Assembly: GCA_019636285.1 (NCBI GenBank)
Contig: JAHBXV010000028.1
Span: 1 to 64,000 of the forward strand
Direction of reading: 5' to 3'
DNA length: 64,000 bases
From: Planctomycetaceae bacterium
GTDB lineage: Bacteria; Planctomycetota; Planctomycetia; Planctomycetales; Planctomycetaceae
The translations under genes and the position numbers were made by a program. The first letter of the stretch is position 1, and each line of letters begins with the position of its first letter. Positions 61,202 to 64,000 of the stretch are shown here, in pieces. The notes under the pieces were generated by a model that saw only the letters and a list, made by a program, of their open reading frames with translations, made no database searches and was not told where the DNA came from.

Positions 61202-61801
61202 ATGTCCGGTGCGGCATCTCCCATTTTGGGTCGATCGCTGGTCTGGCTGCTCGCGGGGCTGGTGATGGGCTTCATCGCGCTGATCTCAGCCCAGGAGCTT
61301 CAGGCGGACGAAGACGATCGGCCGACGATTCGCTCGTTCTATGTGCGGGCCGTGACGGGTCCGTTACGCGGCAAATCGGTCTGTTATGTCTGCCGGCATG
61401 GGGATCGGCCGGTGGTGATCGTTCTGATGCGGGAAATCACGCCCGGATCGCGGGCACTCCTCAAAGAACTGAATCAACTGGTGGACGAGAACCGCGCGGA
61501 GGGACTGAAGGCATTCGCGGTTCTCGTGAGCGCGAATTCCGTGCAGGCGGCTGCTGACTTGCAAACTGTGGGGTTTGTCGACCGTCTGGAATTGCCGCTG
61601 ACGACGGCGGGCGAAGCGATCACGTCGGCGGAGGCGCTCGATTTTCCAGCCTCCGAGCGAGTGGGGGTGATTCTCTACCGCGACCAGGCGATTCTAGGCC
61701 GCCATGAATTTGGCACATCCGACTGCGGTCCCGCCGACCGGGCTGCCGTCATTGCCGATGTCCGGTCGATGATAGGCGGGGAGAAGCCGGGCGGCCCGTA
61801 G
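61202..61801 (+). CDS. Membrane-anchored thioredoxin-fold-like hypothetical protein
   Basis: 199 aa from ATG 61202 with GGGAG upstream. A signal anchor (LVWLLAGLVMGFIALISAQE, residues 13-32) leads outside. The mature part contains CYVC in VTGPLRGKSVCYVCRHGDRPVVIVLMREIT and a pattern (LLKELNQLVDENRAEGLKAFAVLVSANS...GFVDRLELPLTT) like thioredoxin-fold proteins. A CxxC redox pair is possible but the usual WCGPC setting is absent. Function unknown; divergent from the VWA operon. Confidence 0.55.
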   Translation: MSGAASPILGRSLVWLLAGLVMGFIALISAQELQADEDDRPTIRSFYVRAVTGPLRGKSVCYVCRHGDRPVVIVLMREITPGSRALLKELNQLVDENRAEGLKAFAVLVSANSVQAAADLQTVGFVDRLELPLTTAGEAITSAEALDFPASERVGVILYRDQAILGRHEFGTSDCGPADRAAVIADVRSMIGGEKPGGP

Positions 61802-62103
61802 TTCACCAACGCGTGACACCGATTGTCGGAAGTTCTGTTCGGCACGGGTGTTGCTGCTGGTGGAGGTCCACAATCTGGCGAGTGGAGAGAGGCGATCTGG
61901 TAGACTGGGAAGCCAAAAGCCTCGGTCAAAACCCGGTTGGCGGCTCGCAGACCCGGTAAATTCACGTGCGATTCGGACGTCCAGCGGGTTTTGACGGTAC
62001 TTAAAAGAAGTTTGGCGGGGTCTGGCGGTCGCATGAGAAACCGGCGGAGATGCCCGTTCCTGAGTCAGGTTCAGGGAATGATGCCCAGGGAGAGGTTGAA
62101 TTG

Positions 62104-64000
<1,897 letters not shown>

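Overview
The window (about 60% GC) reads as a chromosome fragment of a planctomycete (Planctomycetota, probably Planctomycetales). The lineage call rests on paired DUF1501 and DUF1549/DUF1553 genes, several proteins with an N-terminal zinc ribbon followed by a membrane segment, a Hanks-type kinase next to an RDD protein and an ECF-like sigma factor, a von Willebrand A protein beside a giant coiled-coil membrane protein, and Tat-signal TIM-barrel enzymes. Base 1 lies in a G homopolymer that looks like a contig-edge artefact. The right edge cuts through glgX.

Layout. 0-6.3 kb: lactate dehydrogenase and an archaeal-type phosphoglycerate mutase on the minus strand, then two related zinc-ribbon/TM/STN-like proteins, a BFD-type [2Fe-2S] protein and a 92-aa partner. 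6.3-10.8 kb: dabB-dabA, a proton-driven inorganic-carbon uptake system, behind an AT-rich leader with two inverted repeats. 10.8-14.9 kb: sugar isomerase, a secreted DMFase-like protein, and a RAYT transposase gene flanked by four REP-like hairpins. 14.9-21.5 kb: lepA, a Uma2 nuclease, ahcY, a BON protein and dapB. 22-28.2 kb: a glycine-zipper protein, a kinase with a triplicated extracytoplasmic module, an RDD protein, an ECF-like sigma factor, and a small membrane protein of which a truncated copy lies 5 kb away. 28.4-30.4 kb: a type IIA topoisomerase B subunit. 30.4-35.1 kb: a run of small secreted or lipoprotein genes of unknown function, including a beta-propeller and a leucine-rich-repeat protein. 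35.3-40.7 kb: DUF1501, DUF1549/1553, a zinc-ribbon protein and an amidohydrolase. 40.9-50.8 kb: housekeeping genes (CNNM transporter, truA, tal, purB, lipid kinase, kdsA) and a lipoprotein, then two minus-strand genes. 50.8-53.7 kb: an island of small minus-strand genes, one an Imm7-like immunity protein. Three of these genes are followed within a few bases of the stop codon by attC-like inverted repeats, and two 232-bp direct repeats lie in the same island. 53.7-64 kb: a secreted DUF1080-like protein, the giant coiled-coil protein and VWA protein, a thioredoxin-fold-like protein and the start of glgX.

The two most interesting loci are the REP/RAYT locus (13.7-14.9 kb) and the cassette-like island (50.8-53.7 kb), which looks like an integron cassette cluster without an integrase. 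Also notable are a MITE-like element that appears to have split off a copy of the ahcY terminator edge, the triple repeat in the kinase sensor region, and the operator-like palindrome ahead of dabB. No rRNA, tRNA or CRISPR was seen.
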